Assembly (NCBI GenBank): GCA_019925105.1
Contig: JAHGAU010000005.1
Location: 1,302,001-1,366,000, forward strand
Reading direction: 5' to 3'
DNA length: 64,000 nt
DNA from: Niebla homalea
Lineage: Eukaryota; Ascomycota; Lecanoromycetes; Lecanorales; Ramalinaceae
Shown here: one piece after another, positions 22,627 to 33,010 of the stretch
How positions within the stretch are numbered: the stretch's first letter is position 1
Layout: each line of letters begins with the position of its first letter
Translations under genes and position numbers: made by a program
The notes under the pieces: generated by a model
The model's input: the letters and a program-made list of their open reading frames with translations, nothing else
Databases searched by the model: none
What the model was told of the DNA's origin: nothing

Positions 22627-22828
22627 TTGATTGATTGATTTATATTACGGATCTAATTAAGTTAATTCCGGTATTCCTTAATAATCGGTTATTAAGCCTT
22701 ATTAATAACCGTAAAAACCTAATATCTATAACGTTAAAATTAAAAACCGGTATTTACTTAGCTTTTACTTTTATCTTAAAGAATAAAAAGCGTTTACGGC
22801 CGTTTAAAAAGTAATAATTTAACCCTAT
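22627..22828 (-). mobile_element. 5'-truncated LINE 3' end (LINE C)
   Basis: On the minus strand this ends ...GATCCGTAATATAAATCAATCAATCAAT, the same tail as LINE A and B, preceded by about 170 bp matching the LINE 3' region (AACGCCGGAATTAACTTAG in LINE B). The 5' part is missing. Confidence 0.65.
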
Positions 22829-22859
22829 ATAAGCCCCTTTATGAAAGTAATTAAAAGGT
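22829..22859. repeat. Repeat H, copy 2, left part
   Basis: TATAAGCCCCTTTATG... matches the start of repeat H at 3797. The right part resumes at 29,157 after element T. Confidence 0.5.
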
Positions 22860-23610
22860 ACTCCCTTAACCGGGACGGTATGGGACGGGATTTAATTATG
22901 GTCTTCCCATACCGGCCGGTACGGTATGAGGGTATATCCCGTTCCCGTACCGTCCCTATCCCGGCGGTATGGGACCGGGAAATGCCAAGATCCGGGTGGC
23001 AAAAATATTAATTAAATATTTCTCTATTTTAAGTATAAAATATATTATTTTTAATATTAAGCGAGCCGCTAAGCTTAATTAGGAGAAACATTTACTTTCA
23101 GTATTAAGTTTTTGGATTTTTTTCTATTTATTTTGGTATATAATATACTATAAATAGTAAAACGGTATCTTAATATTTCCCTGTCCCGTACCGGTTTTGA
23201 TCAGTAAATCTGCGACCTGCTCAGAGCGAGTAGCCAGAAAAAAAGGGATTTATCTACTCAGACCGCTCGTAAATTACTTATAAGAATCCCGGAAAACTTA
23301 TAAGCGTTCCAAGCGGTCTTAAACGGGTAAAAAAAAGTTTAAAATAAAAACGTTTAAAATGATAAAATAACGGTTTTTATTTTTTATAAATTTTTCTTAT
23401 TAAGCTTTCTTAATAACGGATATAGCCGTAACCCCCCTTATAAACCGTAATATTTAACGTTTTTAACAATTAATTGCAGATTTAGTTTTTTTAATTAAAA
23501 GTTATCTTAATAGTTAATAATTTATCCTTAAAAGGGGGGTAATTAAAAGGTAAAAAACGTTAAGTTAAAAAAAAAGTAAAACTTACGAGAATCCAAGAAA
23601 CTTATAAATA

Positions 23611-23796
23611 ATTTGCTCGATCCCTGCTACGTGTATATGTGGATACGTGGTTTTTTTTGGTGTTTATAGTGTTTTTGATTGGCCTATCTCAGGACCTAAG
23701 CTATAGGGACCTCGCCGTCGAGGTCTTAGGGTACCTCGCCGTTAAAGTACCCCCCGCTATAACCCGGCCACGGGGTAAAGTTAAGGCTAAAAACCC
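23611..23796 (-). repeat. Split direct repeat B2 of the Ngaro-like element
   Basis: 186 bp, direct copy of 24,051-24,236. The GC-rich core (TACCTCGCCGTTAAAGTACC) is less damaged than in B1. Confidence 0.75.
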
Positions 23797-23862
23797 CCCC
23801 GTATAAGTTAAGAACCTAAGGCTATCTATATAAAGCTATATATATAAAAGGAATAAGTAAGT

Positions 23863-24050
23863 AAGTAATTTTAATGAAAGTTATTATTTAAGTAAATCCT
23901 TAAAAATAAAATAAAGAACTTAAGGATTTAAATAAGTTAACTTATATAAATCTTTAAGCTCCTTTATACGGCCCTTAAAGAGCCGCTTAGCCAATAAGTG
24001 GTTATTCCGTATATCCGGTAAATTAATTAATAGTTAAATTATACCCTATA
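23863..24050 (-). repeat. Split direct repeat A2 of the Ngaro-like element
   Basis: 188 bp, direct copy of 28,779-28,966 (shared GAGCCGCTTAGCCAATAAGTGG). It abuts B1 at 24,050/24,051. Confidence 0.75.
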
Positions 24051-24236
24051 ATTTACTTAATCCCTATTACGTATATATATAGATACCTAATATTTTTTAA
24101 TATTTATAATATTTTTAATTAACCTATTTTAAAACTTAAGCTATAAAGTCTTCGCTATTAAGGTTTTAAGGTACTTTACCGTTAAGGTATCCCCCGTTAT
24201 TCCCCGGTTACGGGGTAAAATTAGGGCTAAGAACCC
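24051..24236 (-). repeat. Split direct repeat B1 of the Ngaro-like element
   Basis: 186 bp, direct copy of 23,611-23,796 with RIP-type changes. Confidence 0.75.
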
Positions 24237-24299
24237 TTAAAGTTAAAATATAAGTCTTAAAGAAATGACCCAGATAAGTATCGGCTGGCCTATTTAGCC

Positions 24300-25740
24300 C
24301 TGGGTAAGTTAATAACGTTATAATACTATAAAGATAATATTATTAATTAAGTCGATATAAAGCTAATATACGTTTAACTTTTATTTATTAAGTTTTTTAA
24401 TAAACTTAATACTTAACTTAACTTTTTATACGTCCATAATTATACCCTAACGGAAAAAGTAACCGGAATGATTCATCAGCAAATCTGCGACCTATTCAGA
24501 TCGAATAGCCAAAAAAAAAAGGAATTTATTCACTCAGATCGCTCGTAAGTCACTTACGAGAATCCCAGAAAACTCATAAGCGCTCCGAACGGTCCCGAAC
24601 GGGTAAAAAAAATTTTAAAATAAAAACGTTTAAAACGGTAAAATAATGGTTTTTATTTTTTATTAACTTTTTTATTAAGCTTTCTTGGGAACGGGTATAG
24701 CCGTAACCCCCCCTTAAGCCGTAATATTTAACGTTTTTAAAAATTAATTACAGATTCGGGTTTTTTAGCTAAAAGTTACCCTAGTAGCTAGTAATTTATC
24801 CTTAAGGGGGGGGTAGTTAAAGGGGGTAATTTAATTAAAAAAACGTTAAGTTAAAAAAAAAGTAAAACTCACGAGAATCCAAAAAACTTACGAGCAAGCC
24901 GGATACTCGCGAGCGCTTAAAGGCTAAGCGAGGGGGGACATAAGCTTAACCTGCTTAACCTACTCGCTTGCACTCGGAGTGCTTATATGCTGGTTCATAA
25001 ATTTGCAGATATTACCGCGGATACCACATTATATAAGCCGCTTATATAATATATTAATAATAAAATCCCGTATAAATAACCTTAAGGTAAAAGAAAAGAA
25101 TAAGGCTTATAATAAAGCCGTTATTTAAAAGTATAAATCCTTTAAAGACTATATAGAATAAGCCTTATTGGAGGTTATTACGATTTTAAGGATAATTCCT
25201 TCCCGGAAGGTATCCGTCTTTAACGTTAGGATATAAAGTTTTATATAACCGTCTTTAAACTTCATATATAATCGGGTTATATAATATTTTTTAAAGTCCG
25301 GTTTAAGGTCGGCTTTATTATAGGTAAACTCCCTTACCCGTAAAAAGCCCATATGAATAAAATAAAAAACGGCCCGTATAATAAAGTCGAATTCGGTAAT
25401 AATATTAAAGCTATATATAAGCTTAATAAGAATATTATTAATAATAAAAAGCCGTTCTTATTATATATATTTACCTTATAGTTTCTTTACGTTATATATA
25501 AAACGTTAAAGTATTAAGTATTAAAAAACCTTGAGGTTTTTAACGCCCCGGTTAATATATACCGATTTAACGGTAATAAAGTAGTTTTTAATGGTTTTAT
25601 AAGGTAGCTTTTTAATATTAACGAGGTATATATATTATTTAATAAATATAAAGGGCAAAATAAAAATAACCGGGTAAAATCTATATATAATATATTATTC
25701 AAAGTAAAAGTTACTCTTTATATTATATAACGATTTTATA
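24300..25740 (-). pseudogene. Tyrosine recombinase remnant of the Ngaro-like element, split by a family M element
   Basis: Right of the inserted element, the minus strand reads ...GFLRVREFTY... around 25,350, which contains the box A arginine context. It is followed by a KTDT motif and ...FIRDFIINIL near 25,045. Left of the insert it resumes with NHSGYFFR*G (about 24,473-24,440), then a degraded LLGRW-like stretch and LYID. H-S-x-x-F-R is the HxxR motif that precedes the catalytic tyrosine in this family. Removing the insertion restores one frame across the joint (…GIRG|NHSGYFFR). In-frame stops are RIP-type. Confidence 0.7.
24474..25011 (+). mobile_element. Non-autonomous TIR element, family M, copy 3 (538 bp)
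   Basis: CATCAGCAAATCTGCGACC to TTTGCAGATA, flanked by TT on both sides (24,472-24,473 and 25,012-25,013). It interrupts the recombinase gene of the Ngaro-like element, whose frame is continuous when the insert and one TT are removed. Confidence 0.8.
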
Positions 25741-25899
25741 CTTAATATAAAGTTAAAACGTGAGTATTACGTTGCTTATAAATTAATTTAACTTATGTCC
25801 TATCCGTTTTTAATATATCTATAATCCGGTATAGTTACGATATACGTAAATATATAAGTTAAAGTAAATTATTAACCATTTTTTTTTATTTAAATCTCG

Positions 25900-27060
25900 A
25901 AATTTAATCAATTATTTAATTATCTTTAATAAAGATCTACTCCGTAATATACTTAATATCGTCCGGGAGTAAAATAAGGGTTAATTAACGGACGGTATTT
26001 ATAGCCTGATTTTATACGGTTAAATTCTTAATACCGTAAACGACCTTTACATTATTTAAGTAAATTATTACCGAGTTCCTTATTAATACGGTATATTATT
26101 GCCGTAAAGCCTTAAATACAGCCGTTATCTTAAGGACATTTATGTAAGCCCTTTTTAACTAAAGAGGTAGCCTGTAGGTAAAGGTGAATTCTAAGGTAGG
26201 TACGTCCCCAATATCTTTAAGTAAATAGTTATTTATACCGTAAATAAATAACGCGTCGGTATAAAGGTAATACCGTAATCGGGTTATTAAGAGCCGTCTT
26301 AAGTATAGGCCGTTATAGTTACTTAATAGCCTTTATTATTAAGAGAGGTCCTTACGGATCTCATTACTTATATAAATCCACCGACAATTAATCATTATAA
26401 ACTTATTATATAGCCTATAAAGGAAAGGCCGTCTTAATAATATTAATTTAACTATAAAACTTAATAAATTTATTAAGGACTTAAGTATAATATATTTAAT
26501 TAAGCGGTTCTTAAAGGTATCCTTAATACCTTAAATTACTTATTATAGTTTATCTTACGGTAAACGTATTTTTATTATTATAGTATTTATTTTAATATTT
26601 AAAAAGTTAGATATAATACCTATAAAATCTTTTTTAAGGTTTATGAATAACTTAAATTTATTATATAAGCGGTTAAAGGCTTAATTAAAAACCTTAAAGT
26701 CGGTCTTCGGCGGGAATATATTAAGGAAGTTATTTAAGTAATAAAGTACGATATTAAAATCGAGTTCGGCGATAAATATTTAATATAAGTTTTTTATTAT
26801 AAAATTAAATAAGAACGGTATAGTTCTTAATTTAAAAAGGAAAAAATACTTAATATAATAAATATTATTTTACGTAAATTTAAATAGTTATTAATTATTT
26901 ATAATTATTAGGATATAGTAAAAAACATTAAATAAGTCCTTTTTAATAAGTATAAAGCCCGGGCCCTATATAATTACCGCGTTAATCGCTTTATTAATAA
27001 ACGTATATTTAAGGGCCTTATAAAGGACGTCGATTCCGTTATTAACAGATTCCTTATAGG
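25900..27060 (-). pseudogene. Reverse transcriptase / RNase H remnant of the Ngaro-like element
   Basis: Minus-strand reading from about 26,950: LIKKDLFNVFYYI (equivalent of the LIKxDLxDAFxHI block), later LRTIPFLFNF (equivalent of GLRxAPFLF), then YYLNNF at about 26,740-26,727, the YLDD catalytic box with both Asp codons changed to Asn by G-to-A RIP. Further on come IKIRLP and a region matching the thumb and RNase H connection. Stops are all of RIP type. The sequence is closer to DIRS/Ngaro than to LTR or LINE enzymes by these blocks. Confidence 0.7.
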
Positions 27061-28778
27061 GGTATAAAAGATTATAAATATAGCGTTATTTACCGTCGTA
27101 CTTAAAAGCTAAAGTTAATAAGGAGTATATATATAGTTTATTAAGGATATACATATAAGTAATAAGACGGTTTTTAATTAATTATTTATGGATATCGTTA
27201 CTTAATACGGTGGGATCCTTTATAACTGACGGGTAAGGTAAGTAAATTACGGACCTATTAAGGCCGTAATAACCTAATTTTACCCCAAAACGGCTTAATT
27301 ACCCTATTAACGAGCGATAATTGCGATCCGGATAACGGTATAGCCAAAAATCCCACTTTTTAGCTTTAAGTAAAACTTCTTTATTTACTTAATTATTACT
27401 TATATCTATTATATAATAAAGTAAACCTTTATTAATGCTTATTAAGGATAAAAGGATAATTACGGAGTCGGTTAATTATTTATTACGGGATTATTTAAGT
27501 AATAATACGTTAAAATTATTTTATTAAATATAGTCCCGGACTTTATAAAAACCTTTATAATTATAGTATATATAATTATACCGATATTTAAAATCGGATA
27601 TTATATATTTATCCTTATTTTAATTACGGTTAACTTAATTTTTTTTATCTTTATATTTTAATATTATTATAACGGCCGGCCGTAAAGTTAAGGAGGCTAT
27701 TATATTAAGGCGGGGTTTTAGGACGCTATAAGTTTTATTTACGTCGTAAACCGTTTAATTTTCCGGTTTATTTTAATTATAAATTATTATATAATTAATA
27801 AAAATATAATAATATTAAATTATAAAGTTAAAGGTATATAAGATTAATAACTTAAAGAGATAGGCCCGATATATTATAAAGGCTTTATATATTTTAAGCC
27901 GTTTCTCCGGATTAAAATAATAGAGAATTATAAATTAAATTTTAATACCGGTAAATAATAATTGGTACTTCTTCTTAAATATATTCTCCTTACTTAAAGG
28001 CTTAACTTTAAAGGAATAATATTCTATCGCGATTTTTTTAAAAGTTAAATGGTCTAAATCCCCTTTCTATATAATAGTAAATTAAAACTTTTTAATTAAA
28101 GGATATTTAATATGAATATTACGGTATTTATAGAAAAATATAGTTAACTAAATACCTTTAAAAGATACCTCGTATTTATTACGGTATAAGCCCTATAAAG
28201 TTTTTAACTTTAACGTTATATTCCGTATTTTAACTTAAGGCTATTTATATTAAAAGAAAAACAGTTAAAACTATTAATAAGGCATATAAATAGGTAAAAT
28301 ATATCCGGCTAATACGTATAATTACCCCCCCGCTTACGGCACCTATAGGGGTAAGGCCCTAGGCTAATTAAGTTATTAAATAACGGGCCCTTATATATAA
28401 TAGACCTTAATCTTTTATATATTAATATTATTATTATTATTAAAATTAAAAATAATAGGCTTAATTAATAACCGTAAATTCACGATACGGATATAATAAG
28501 AATAAAATCGGAACGTAAACCCGGACGTAAATCTATTATTAATAAGCTTCTTAACTTAACCGTATAAAATATAATCCGTTACCTTTTTAACCGCGGAGGA
28601 TATTTTAACCGGTCTTTTTAATAATAAAGGCCCCGGGATAACTTTACCACGCGAGGCCAATCGGGTAAAACGAACAGTAATAATAAGGTTAAAACGGGTA
28701 AACATAATAATAAATACGTTAAATAATTTATTAAGTATGGAAGTAATAAAAAATAATAAAATAAAAAGGACGTATAAA

Positions 28779-28966
28779 AAGTAATTTTAATAAAAGCCGT
28801 TATTTAAATAAGTCCTTAAAAATAAAATAAATAACTTAAAAATTTAAGTAAGCTGGCTTATATAAATCTTTAAGCTCCCCCGTACGGCCCCTGAAGAGCC
28901 GCTTAGCCAATAAGTGGCTATTCCGCATGTCCGGCAAATTAGCTAGTAGCTAAACTATACCCTGTA
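28779..28966 (-). repeat. Split direct repeat A1 of the Ngaro-like element
   Basis: 188 bp; it marks the 5' end of the element on the minus strand. Family M sequence resumes immediately outside it. Confidence 0.75.
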
Positions 28967-29156
28967 AACCGGATACTTATAAGTACTCAGAAGTTTAGCG
29001 AAGGGGAATATAAGCTCAACCTGCTTAACCTACTTACTTGTACTCGGAGTGCTTATATGCTGGTTCATAAATTTGCAGATATTATACCGTTATTACCGGT
29101 ACGGGATAAGGGTGCCCTTTCCCTATCCCGTACCGGTTGGGGGAGTATTAAAAGGT

Positions 29157-29333
29157 AAAAGGTATATTACGTATAATTAAAGATATTAAAGTATAAAGGT
29201 ATAAAAGTAAAAAGGCCGAAGGCCTTAATATACCCAGTCGGTAATACTCCTGGGTGCCGGATTAACCCCGGGCTTGGCCCGGGATAGGCCCGGTAGGGCC
29301 TACTCCTAAGCTACCAACACCCTTAAACCCTGA
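29157..29333. repeat. Repeat H, copy 2, right part
   Basis: Matches about 3830-4010, ending CCCTGACA. It contains the CCGGGCTTGGCCCGG palindrome. Confidence 0.6.
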
Positions 29334-29367
29334 CAGATCCGTAATATAAATTAATTAATCAATCAAT
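29334..29367 (+). mobile_element. LINE 3' tail fragment
   Basis: GATCCGTAATATAAATTAATTAATCAATCAATAT is the Tad-like LINE terminus with its tetranucleotide tail. No LINE body precedes it; repeat H abuts directly. Confidence 0.5.
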
Positions 29368-29928
29368 ATTTAAACTTAATTATATTAAGTAAAAAAAGGG
29401 ATTTTATTTACGGATAAAATGTATTAACGGATAAATTCCGCTTTTAATTCTTAGACTTAAAATAGACTTTCCTTTAATACCCTTTATTTTTACGTTATAA
29501 TTAAGGATATAAATAAATTTTACCAGAATATATATAATAACGTAAAGATATTATATATAATTAAAAATATAAAATATTAAAGGTTTATAAAGGATATCGG
29601 TCTAAACTATTAAAATAAATACGCGCAAAAAACAATGCCAAGGATTCTTAAGCAACTTGCTCGTCCTAAAGCGACCCGAATAGCTCGTTTGGTATTGCCA
29701 CCATCACCATAATCAATAACCACACGAGGTGCAACACCTTGTTGACCTTATGAGCCAGCATGCTTACAACAAAAGCAAGGAATAGGATCACCAAACCATT
29801 CTTGTATCAATAAATATGTCTTCTGCGGCTCTTCAGCCTATCACAATTATCTCCAGTGAACCACCCTTATTGACAGAGCCTGCACGAAATTTATGGCCAT
29901 ATAGACTGTTGACTTCGAAGTATCGTCG
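29368..29928. other. Border between the RIP block and genic DNA, and PBS2 3' flank
   Basis: AT-rich and RIP-like up to about 29,620, then ordinary composition within a few tens of bases. Bases 29,630-29,928 are the downstream flank of PBS2. I see no gene here; the short open frames overlapping 29,816-30,198 are antisense to, or downstream of, PBS2. Confidence 0.6.
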
Positions 29929-31952
29929 TCACGGAACGGTACCTGAGACCCCCTGGAAAGGGGCTGCATGCAATGCTGGCTGGGCCTTCTTGCCCATGAT
30001 ACCTGTTCGTTTTGCCTCCATGGCATTGGCAACCCATTCAGCGATTTCGGCATCAACAAGATCGAGAGCTCTGTTCTGTCCGGCTTCGTCAGCCTCTTCA
30101 TCTTCCTCCGCGATCACGGGTGGTTTGAGCAGAGGCGCAAGCCAAGGATGCCCTAGCAGCATAGCATAGGTCGGACGGAGTTTGGGTATTTTGTTCAAAG
30201 CGCCCTTTACAAAATTTCTAGCAGCTTCAGAATAGCGTTCCTTTGGTAGATCAGGAGGGTCACCGTCAACGATGGCCTATCAATATTAGACACTTCGGCG
30301 TCAGAAAGGGGCTTCGAACTTACGCTCAACTGACTGAAGATATTGTCATATGTCTCTGGAGGGTACGGGTATTGACCAAGAGCACACTCAATTATGGTCA
30401 ATCCCAGGCTCCATATGTCACTCTGCACACTATAAGTGCCTCCGCCAGGGTTAGCACCTGCCTGCGCAATGCCACCCCCTGATATTCGTTCCGGCGCCAT
30501 GTAGCTCTGGCAACCTATGTTCGTCTTGGCAATACTGGCTACCAAATTGCCACTGACGCCAAAATCACAAATCTTGACAGAACCTTTAGTATTCACCAAG
30601 ATGTTGGTTGGCTTCACGTCTCTATGAATGATGTTATGTTCGTCCTTCAAAGCCTTCAGACCCCTCACTGTGGCCAATGTCATTTTTCGCAGGACGCCTT
30701 CAGGGATGCCGTTGCCGTACAGTTTATCGATCGAACCACCGTCCATAAACTCCATGCATATGTATACAGCCCCTTCTTGGAAGAATGCGCCATAGAAATC
30801 CACGATAAATGGCGAGACGCAGCGGTGAAGAATGTCTAGCTCCATGATGATGGCAGCAAACTTAGCCTTATCCAGTTCCAATCTGATTTCTTTCATTGCC
30901 ATAATAATCCCGGTTTCACCGCCAGATGCGACCAGTGGAGAGGCGTTACTGATGACTTTCTCGTCCGAAAAACCGCCGGCTGTCTTCAGATTAGGCGGAG
31001 GACGATTTCCGCCCAAACCCTGGCCCGGTCTGCGGACGCGAGGCCTACTATGCCGTACCTTGTAGACGGTGCCATAATTCCCCTTTCCAAGTTCGTCCAA
31101 AGTGTCCACTTCGTCCAAGGAGATGTTGAAGCTTGTCCCACTTGAAAAGTCGATACCTTGCCCATGCACAGTAGCTCTTCCCTTGAACTTCAGAGTGCCA
31201 GCGTTCGTATCCACGTATTCCGAATATTTGCTGAACATGGAGTTTGCGCTTGTGTCCGCAGGCTGATTTGAGGATTTTGGATCCTCGTGTGAGCGCATCC
31301 CCTGTTCTTGAGGGGCAGCAGGGACTCCCGAGGCATTCGAGAGCTTCATGCCTAGATTCAAGCCTCTCTTTGCTGCAAGACCCTTTTTCGGATTGATATT
31401 CATATTCATATTGGGTATGGCTGGTGCAGAATTGAAATTAGAAGGCGCAGGCCGACTGGATGATGGAAGTTTGAAGGCTCCTGGACTGGCCGCAAGAGGT
31501 CCGCTTACACTGGACAGGGGCGGGGCTCCGACAGCACCAGCGGGGGGCCCACTAGGGGTAGGCGCTGGTGACAACGTGGTTGGGCCTGTCAGACCGGAAA
31601 CATCTGTCCCAGCTGATATGGCTCTTGGGTTTTGTGAAGGGGGAATGCCTTGTCTAGAAAGATGAAATGCCTTCATCTTAGCCTGGACATCTTGGGGTAA
31701 CTGGCTGCTTTGCGAGCTGCTAGAAGCTACCGGCGGGTAGGCAGGCCTCCGGGCAGCATTTACGTTGCCAAGGGGTGTCGAGGATGTCGTCATGGGGGTC
31801 GTGGAACGCGTCTCACTGGACGCCTTGAAGGAAGGAGGCTTGTTTGGGTGACTCTGCGGCTGACGAGGCCGATGATGCACTGCGGAGGAAGTTGGAGATT
31901 CGTCGAGGGGAGATGTTTTGCGAGGTTCGGCATTGTCGGATATAGAAGCCAT
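29929..31952 (-). CDS. PBS2: MAP kinase kinase Pbs2 (HOG osmostress pathway)
   Basis: A dual-specificity kinase that phosphorylates Hog1 in the cytoplasm in response to osmotic and other stress. Two exons (31,952-30,324 and 30,276-29,929) joined over a 47-nt GT-AG intron give 658 aa. Residues 1-270 are disordered and Ser/Pro-rich. The kinase domain follows: Gly loop GKGNYGTV (289-296), a roughly 50-residue insert after strand 2 typical of fungal Pbs2, catalytic Lys354 in MAMKEI, HRDVKPTN (443-450), DFG (463-465), and activation-loop S473-x3-T477 matching the MAPKK SxxxT site. The frame resumes after the intron with AIVDGDPPDLPKE and ends GVSGTVP. The gene lies only about 300 bp from the RIP block yet shows no RIP-type damage. 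Start chosen at the first ATG of the open frame. Confidence 0.93.
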
Positions 31953-33010
31953 GAGCAGAAGAGGAGGGACGGGAGAGGGGAAATATAAATATGATGGAGC
32001 CCGGATCAGGAAAGGTGAGAAGTGAGATGTACACGGGAGGTTAGGCGGTTGAGCATGAATCTCAGATGGTCAACGCATGAGTAAGGATACAGAGCTACTT
32101 CGTTCCACAGGGCAAGGTTTCCGCACCTTCAATAGTCGATCCCTCGAGAGGTAGTGAGACGGAATAGGGAGCTCCTCTTACTCTCTCAAAGAGAAGTATG
32201 GAAAGCAACCAATAGGAGAAGATCTCCTACGTGGAGCCAAGGGGCAATGCGCGCTGAGGTCAAACACTGCCCTGATTTCACTAAGAGTTGATTGATAGCT
32301 TCAGGATCAACAGAGCGGGATGCACAAAGTGCATGCAATATCGTGTCAATTGGAAAAGCGGCGTCTGAGAAAGAATGATGGAGGTACTCGATCCTCGCTT
32401 GCCCAGGATTATAAGGTACTTTAGGAGCCGTAGAGAGTACAAGACCAGAATGAATCAGTAATACATTACTTGTACCGTAACTCCGCGCTTCGAAAAACGG
32501 TGCTCACTAGCTCCTAATTAATCAGGTTTTCGCGGAAATGAAAACTTGGTGGTTCTCTAAAAAACCGTCTTTTTGGGGCGGCCGGAGCGTAATCTCTCCA
32601 CCAAGCCGGAGAGATACAATTGTTGCCAATTTTTTCCAGCAAGGAATTGGGAAATGCTTCCCTTGTATACCTTGGCACAACAACCCTCTATTGCGCTTGT
32701 AATCAAATGAAACGCATGGGTCAGCTTGCGGCGCACTCCTACTGCCATTGTATGAAATATCTCAGGAAGCCTGGCGATTGAAAGCGTCCTAATCACAGCT
32801 TCCCTCACGACTCGCACATCAGACGCTATGCCCTTGCTCAACTCTCCAAGCCCGTTCCGAGCCTCGAATGGTTTGTCAGAGCGACTCAATGTGGAGTCCT
32901 CTGCATCGTGGCGCTTTCAGTCTCCACCACATTACCTTCAATCGCCCGGTGCTCTCAAGCATTCGCCGCTACCGCCCCATGCCTCTCATCCGGACCTGCC
33001 TCATCTTACC
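31953..33010. other. Divergent intergenic region between PBS2 and the transporter gene
   Basis: About 1.06 kb serving both 5' ends. A 110-codon minus-strand frame (32,557-32,889) has no recognisable similarity and is probably chance. Several AGGGG/CCCCT pentamers, the core of the stress-response element, occur near PBS2, but such short motifs are weak evidence. Confidence 0.5.

Larger units (their letters stand above)
23611..28966 (-). mobile_element. Ngaro/PAT-type tyrosine-recombinase retrotransposon, RIP-dead
   Basis: On the minus strand the order is A1 (28,966-28,779), coding remnants (reverse transcriptase, RNase H region, tyrosine recombinase), B1 (24,236-24,051), A2 (24,050-23,863) and B2 (23,796-23,611). 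A1 and A2 are 188 bp each; B1 and B2 are 186 bp each. This A1-ORFs-B1-A2-B2 arrangement of split direct repeats is diagnostic of PAT/Ngaro elements within the DIRS superfamily, which integrate through a recombinase and leave no target duplication; none is seen here. All frames are broken by RIP. A family M element interrupts the recombinase (24,474-25,011). The upstream stretch 27,100-28,780 should hold a gag-type ORF, but nothing legible remains. Confidence 0.8.
23200..29081 (+). mobile_element. Family M TIR element, copy 4, split by the Ngaro-like element
   Basis: Bases 23,200-23,610 match the first 410 or so bases of family M (ATCAGTAAATCTGCGACC...). Bases 28,967 to about 29,081 match the last 115 or so (…CTTGTACTCGGAGTGCTTATATGCTGG… then TTTGCAGATA). 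Together they make one element of the normal size, with the tyrosine-recombinase retrotransposon in between. Confidence 0.7.
22860..29146. mobile_element. MULE-like TIR element T, split by a large nested insertion
   Basis: The two ends are inverted: ACTCCCTTAACCGGGACGG at the left and, on the other strand, ACTCCCCCAACCGGTACGG at the right. A perfect 10-bp duplication ATTAAAAGGT flanks it (22,850-22,859 and 29,147-29,156). Repeat H at 3797-4010 shows the uninterrupted target. Without the family M/Ngaro insertion T is only about 0.4 kb, with GC-rich palindromic arms and no ORF. A duplication of 9-11 bp is typical of Mutator-like elements; the assignment rests on that alone. Confidence 0.6.

Noticed and set aside
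25149..25352. 67-codon frame as a standalone gene
   Set aside because: It is the least damaged piece of the tyrosine recombinase of the Ngaro-like element.
32557..32889. 110-codon minus-strand frame between PBS2 and the transporter gene
   Set aside because: No recognisable domain or family; it lies in a divergent promoter region and is probably chance.
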